A stretch of DNA of 64,000 bases from Mucor racemosus. Taxonomy: Eukaryota > Mucoromycota > Mucoromycetes > Mucorales > Mucoraceae. The DNA lies in assembly GCA_027405735.1 (NCBI GenBank), contig JAPEHQ010000007.1, positions 2,009,001-2,073,000 of the forward strand, read 5' to 3'. The notes under the pieces are model-generated. The model had not been told where the DNA came from. It saw only the letters and a list, made by a program, of their open reading frames with translations, and did no database searches. Position 1 is the first letter of the stretch. The number at the start of each line of letters is the position of its first letter. Position numbers and translations under genes: made by a program. Shown here piece after piece: positions 59,041-64,000 of this stretch.

Positions 59041-59725
59041 GAATAAACTTGAATCAAGTGGATACAGCATCGTAAATTCTTGAAAAAGTTCACAAGTATT
59101 ATAAAATCTCTTATTTTTAAGACCTACAACGCTTATAAGCGGAATATTAATTTCAAAAATTATTTTTATCCAGATCGTCAATTTTGGCATTTTTTAATTT
59201 TTTTTTTTGGTTTTGCAAATCTAGAGTTAATTATACTACCGATTATAAAAACAAAAAATATACAAATATACAGAATTTAGCGCTCTATTTGCTCAATAAA
59301 AAATAACCAGCATTTTTATTGCAAAATATTACATGAAAATCCTTAAACCAAAAAACCGTTTTTGGGGGAAAAGTACAAAGTTTTATTACTTAACATGTAA
59401 TATTAAGCTTTTATAAAATGTGTATTACCTATAGCTATAATTTTCTCTCACAATGTAGTATATTTAAACGTTGATTTTGGTAACAAAAATTGATTTTTCT
59501 GTTTTTTGATCAAAATCATGAGTGTTGGTAAGGGTAAAATGAGCCCCAAAAATGTCCGCTAAAAATCCTGAATTTTCAGACTGTACGTGGTTAAATATAA
59601 GAAAAGTAAAAAAAAAAAACGCATTTTTATTAAAACTTAGATATATACCATAGTATAAGAGACGTAGCCATTCAATCTTGCTATGCTCAATTATGGCGTT
59701 GCTCTACGGTCTCGCTTTTGCAATT
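59041..59725. mobile_element. Left TIR of the long-TIR transposon, outer end at ~59041
   Basis: This matches the reverse complement of 2945-3575, and its inner part corresponds to 1-540. With its interior pieces to 61620 it forms a rearranged element copy. Confidence 0.8.
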
Positions 59726-60130
59726 TTTTAATAAATCTATGATATGAAAGCCGGCTTTTCTGGTAGAAAATGCATGTTTCTATGATAACAGATATTGCGT
59801 ATTTTGTTTAGTTTATGGGTTGAAGCGTTGTAATACTGCTTTTACATTGGCTGAAATGTGCAATTTAGCAGGGTTTTAATTGCGCTAAATAATGTAAAAG
59901 CTTTGAAAATCCTTTTCTGCGTACGCTGTTTCTCTCTTTTTGTTTTTATATTATTCCAAGAAGAACATATTCACTGTTTTGTAAAGCATATCAGAGTATC
60001 AATCTGGGATTCTTTTCTTTAACTGAATATGCATTCTAACATAAGGGACTAATGTGTCTAAATAATATAGGTAGCAGTCTATATTAGAGACTTATATTTT
60101 TATTTAACCGCATTCTAAGATCAAATATCA
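59726..60130. other. Stretch inside rearranged element, no match
   Basis: This section between the TIR and the resumed element homology at ~60130 has no counterpart at 540-970 and no recognisable feature. Confidence 0.4.
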
Positions 60131-61620
60131 TTATTTAGAGTACTGTATTGTTGGACGTATTTTTTGATTATTACCACATCAAATCGAAGGCAATGATATT
60201 TATATCTACCCAATAAAAAGCTAGAACTGGCTACAAACCCAAGAAATGTTCCAGAAAAGTGATAAAATTTTAAATGATATACTGTAAAAACAAAATAAAA
60301 AGAATAATCTAATGTCTTAACTAATAATCATAGTTTTTATCGTAACTAGTGCATACTTGAAAACAAATCTTTTTACAGCTGACACTCATAAACTAAAATA
60401 GTAAGTTTAAAGGAGGTTAATTTGTTTAAATTTTATGAGTGATAAAGTAACATCTATAATCTTAGATTTGGCCTGCATATAAATTAAGCAGTAAGTCTTA
60501 TTTAAGTTTACGCTCGAGCAAAACCCATTGTTGCTGTTGTAAACATTACAGCAATAAACATATTCCCAAATGATGATAATCGTAAATATATTGGCTCTTG
60601 CATGTATTGCTCTACATCAACAACGTATTGAATTGTATTATTTAAAATCTATATTAATAAAAACAAACGTAATTTAAAAACCTATTCCAGTGAAAAATGC
60701 AATGAAATTTTGAGAAAGGCACAATGCTCATGTACAAACCAATTTGTAACTATACAATCAGCTCATTATGCTCATGGTCAGATTTTATTATTATGCACAA
60801 ATAGGGATAATGATATGCTTATGGGCAATTCTATTATTATGCTCACATGGGATTAATGACATGCACACGGGCAGAAGACAGGATTTATAATTCTGCACAT
60901 ATAGGCTTAGCGTTGTGCTTGTGTGCAGTTTCGTTTTTTGTTGTGCCCATGTGCATCATCTTGTTATTGTTTTAGTCATATTCAGTGGGAACAACAGCTC
61001 AGGCTATATTGTGCAGCCCACCTGGGCACAACGAAATTATCTTGTGCAGCACAGGTCGGCCGTAGTGTATGTTTCTACTAAAAAATTTAACTAAATGCTA
61101 TTTTTTTGTGAATTGCAGTGGAATTACATACTAAAAACGCTCGATAATAATAAAAACAACCCAAATTCTAAGTTTCGCTCATAAAATATGATGCCACTTG
61201 AAATATGAACAACAATAATGAACAAACGCTTCAATTGAACACAATAACAAACGCATGCTAAAAATATGAAATACCTTTTTGAACCGTACATGTCGAGTAG
61301 ATGATAGCACCCGTGATTACGGCGCAATCAATTACTACACAAGTGACATATATATCAAAAAAGGATTCTATCCAAATCAATAACAATATACTCAAAACTA
61401 GAAGATTACTAAACATACATCCATTCAAGTCTGATGGTATCCAAATTCTCCAAATCACTATAATAACAAATACCCTCATACTTTTTCAATTATTTTAAAT
61501 CTTGAGAAATCGTTTGTAATAAAAACTTTAGCTGATTATAATTGTATTTCTACTGCTTTTATTTGTATATTTGTTTTATTTTAGTAAATAATTTCGTCAT
61601 TTACTGCATGAATAATAAAG
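60131..61620. mobile_element. Rearranged interior of the long-TIR transposon
   Basis: 60131-60290 matches ~975-1110 directly. 60295-60700 matches 2330-2760 in inverse. 60720-61065 is the inverted motif array. 61110-61620 matches 1125-1850 directly but lacks the 231-bp insertion found there. The interior has thus been inverted in one of the two copies. No coding potential. Confidence 0.7.
60720..61065. repeat. Degenerate TGCACA motif array (copy 3, inverted)
   Basis: TGC(A/T)CA-type motifs followed by GGG start near 60769, 60794, 60816, 60840, 60861, 60895, 60914 and 60940, a spacing of mostly 19-26 bp. It is the inverse of 1985-2330. Confidence 0.5.
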
Positions 61621-61876
61621 GAATAAAGCCAGTTTTTGTGTTACCACGTATAGCTTAATTATATGATATAGAGCAAAATTAACAAAATGTTCTTTATATC
61701 TGGATCAGAAATAAAGTTTTTTTGTAAAATAAGTTGCTGCTGATACCCAACAGATAGTAGTATTATATCCGATAGAAAAAAATTACGGTCAAATTGCTTA
61801 ATATTGCACAAATCGAGAAAAATAAAATAATAGATAAGTAGAAGGAAGGTAATTTAAAAAAGCGCATATAGAGGGG

Positions 61877-61958
61877 TCGTTTGTCCTAGTTGCTAGACTT
61901 ATGCGCTTTACAACTAGTTCAAGCGGAGAGGTTATGGGTTCGAAACTCGTGTAAGCGG
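61877..61958 (+). other. tRNA-like sequence, possibly a tRNA-derived SINE
   Basis: A box-A-like TGTCCTAGTTG (61882) and a box-B-like GGTTCGAAACT (61937) are spaced as in tRNA genes. A T-arm with 5-bp stem and 7-nt loop TTCGAAA folds, and the 5' and 3' ends pair weakly as an acceptor stem. The anticodon arm does not fold as a standard cloverleaf; instead CTAGTTG and CAACTAG form a 7-bp hairpin. A T8 run follows near 62018. It is probably a degenerate tRNA or a SINE head rather than a working tRNA. Confidence 0.25.
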
Positions 61959-61959
61959 A

Positions 61960-62889
61960 TTTTCTTTGGAACTTGTGCTTGCAAGGCTAGAAGCCCAGCT
62001 AATCACGTCCTCACCTTTTTTTTCGTTTGACCTTTCTACGCGCAACTTTCAAAATACTACCAGTTGTTGTCTTCTTTCCTCTTCTCTAGTATTGTTAACG
62101 TGCTATTTTTGAAACTGCTTTTCGCTATGAATACCTTGTTTTACGAGTACAAGACCTTTCTTGTTTTAAAAAAGCGGCAACAAAATTCTGCATGCGATAC
62201 TATGATATTATATGCTTTACTGTAAGCCTATTTTTATCTACATACTTTTATAGTGGTATTTGCCCAGTAGATATTAAATAGATTATTTTTATCAATTGTA
62301 ACATAAAGTCGTAAGTAATAAAATAATGTTTATAGTCATGATCTAATTTAGTAGACTCAAAAATAAGGGATTTTTTTGGCTTAATGGACACTCTGAAATC
62401 TCTCGTTTTTTTTTCATAATTTTACAGCCTAAATCCACTGAATCGATTCAGTGGAGAGCGGACGATTTCGTTTCTCCCAGACCACTATATTAGTAATAAT
62501 ATACAAATGCATTAGATAAAACTGTATTTAGCCAGTAATAGCTTGATCTGTTAACCATGAAATCAAAAGAAATATGGAGAATAACCAAATCATGTGCCTA
62601 ATTTACCTCAGTTTTTTGTTAAATTTCTTGTTACCCTCTGTTGAATGCAGTTCCACAAATGTGAAAAGCCTTTATTAATAGTTTTATTTAATACTATAAA
62701 CTGGCAATGGCTATTTTTTTCTCATTTTTTGATCCAATAGTACGGAAAATGATTTATTCAATTTTGTGGACACTTTTGTCCCTCCCAGCGATTTCACTAA
62801 ATCGAACAACAACTGTAGCTAGTAGATGACGCTGTTGTCTACTATTTAATTAACAATTAATTGATTATGGTCTTATAAAACGGCTCCTA
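61960..62889. other. Gene-free stretch with a 22-bp perfect palindrome
   Basis: No gene is seen. TCCACTGAATCGATTCAGTGGA at 62434-62455 (given here as its two 11-bp halves, TCCACTGAATC and GATTCAGTGGA) is a perfect inverted repeat with no spacer. Confidence 0.5.
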
Positions 62890-64000
62890 AAGAATAAAGG
62901 TATGCGATTTGCTTGTACTCAAATCAGCAGATTATCAAATGATTTTTTCAACGCACAATAACTCATGGAAACTAAAATTTAGACAATCTTTTGTAAATTT
63001 CTAAGAATTATTGTCGTGTAAACTTGAAACTTACTTTAATCTGTATTCGCTGAAGGCTAATCTTTCACTAGTTTCAATAGGCGTCAATAATATGCTTTGC
63101 TGATAATTTCCTCAATATTGTTACGCCAGGAGATTATATCAATCTCAAAGCTAAAATATGTACTAAATCATTTAATAAAAATAAAGGAAAACTGTTATAA
63201 AATGAAAGAGCACACTAAAACTAAAGAACTTTATTATAAGATCGAACCATCTTCTTTTATATTCACATTCTCTAATTATATGACCTGTTTAAAGGAGTCT
63301 ATTTATATATATACATATATCCAATCAAATCTAGGTGACACACAATAGTTCCACATTCCTGTATAAACGGAGCTTCATAACATAATACACAGCAATGTAG
63401 AACTTAACATATCAAACTGTGTCGTAATCTTAACCAAGGAATGCACCCAGATCTGTGGATGCAACAAATATGCAGTAATTAATGGAAGATGATATTTAAA
63501 ATTATTTATTACAAATACCTGCAGCTATTAGCATGTATAATTGGAAATTATTTGGATCAATATTTTTTATCTAGGTGGAGTTTGTTTTTGTCTGTTTCTG
63601 TAGTTGTAAATGGTAGATTATTATATTGTAAAAATTAAAACTCATAATTAAAATACAATTATTTTTTACGCACAAGATAGATCTGACTGAGAGCTACTCT
63701 TTCACTTTTGTTTCAGCAAAAAATATTGATTTTTCATCGAGAAAATCAAAATCATAGTTTACAGTAAGCTCACCGTGTATTCTAACTGAGTTCCAAAATC
63801 CATTTGCTGCAAGACTGATCGAGAAATGATTCAATAATCAAGTTTGTTTAAAAGCTCATGAACTGCAAAGTAAGTAGACCTAGCGTATTAAATGGTTTTT
63901 GTGCAGTTTTGGATTATACATATATCTAAATAAAATTCAGGAAAATATTTCGCCTTAAATTTTGCGCAAAATGCAATTGAAATTTTGGAGGTTTTTCGAA
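62890..64000. repeat. Dispersed repeat R1, copy E, runs off window
   Basis: This is a decayed copy with recognisable R1 landmarks from ~62930, extra sequence at ~63110-63480, and clear colinearity from 63660 to the window end. Confidence 0.65.

Overview
The window looks like a chromosomal piece of a Mucoromycota fungus, most likely a Mucorales species. It is AT-rich, with GT-AG introns of roughly 45-100 nt. The recognisable proteins are fungal housekeeping genes: TAF2, NDUFS6, a Swa2-type auxilin, NSA2, an MTM1-type carrier, a siderophore transporter, a VNX1-type exchanger, DBP6/DDX51 and a STIMATE-family protein. The lineage is inferred from style and gene content only; no database search was possible.

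Layout. 1-3575 is the right part of a DNA transposon with long terminal inverted repeats (TIRs). 3656-5898 is an intact ten-exon gene I do not recognise. 6056-~14068 (minus) is a giant gene joining a TAF2-type TFIID subunit to a tail of six bromodomains. ~14.1-18.06 kb is repeat-rich and holds a 240-bp hAT-like MITE. 18062-25439 is a plus-strand gene block: NDUFS6, auxilin, NSA2 and a mitochondrial carrier. 25.7-32.9 kb is one copy of a dispersed repeat (called R1 here), split by a nearly intact 5.6-kb LINE that left a perfect 14-bp target duplication. 33267-41968 is a compact run of four minus-strand genes: siderophore transporter, VNX1-like exchanger, DBP6 helicase and STIMATE-family protein.

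From ~42 kb to the end the sequence is accessory and decayed. It has remnants of unrecognised genes interrupted by R1 and a large inverted duplication (~48.85-50.64 kb against ~57.19-59.72 kb). Each arm of that duplication carries a transposon TIR joined to a broken dynein intermediate chain fragment. Between the arms lie one intact alpha/beta-hydrolase gene and remnants of Mutator-like and Tc1/mariner-type transposases. Tiny hAT-like MITEs, a solo LTR, more R1, and a last rearranged copy of the long-TIR element follow.

The genes form no single pathway. The intact ones serve transcription initiation, complex I, clathrin uncoating, ribosome biogenesis (NSA2 and DBP6 both act on the 60S subunit), mitochondrial metal homeostasis, siderophore-iron uptake, vacuolar cation exchange and membrane-contact biology. 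The most notable observations are the TAF2-polybromodomain architecture, a set of ultra-short MITEs sharing one TIR with a longer relative (one with its empty site in the same window), and the palindromic dynein-fragment/TIR duplication.
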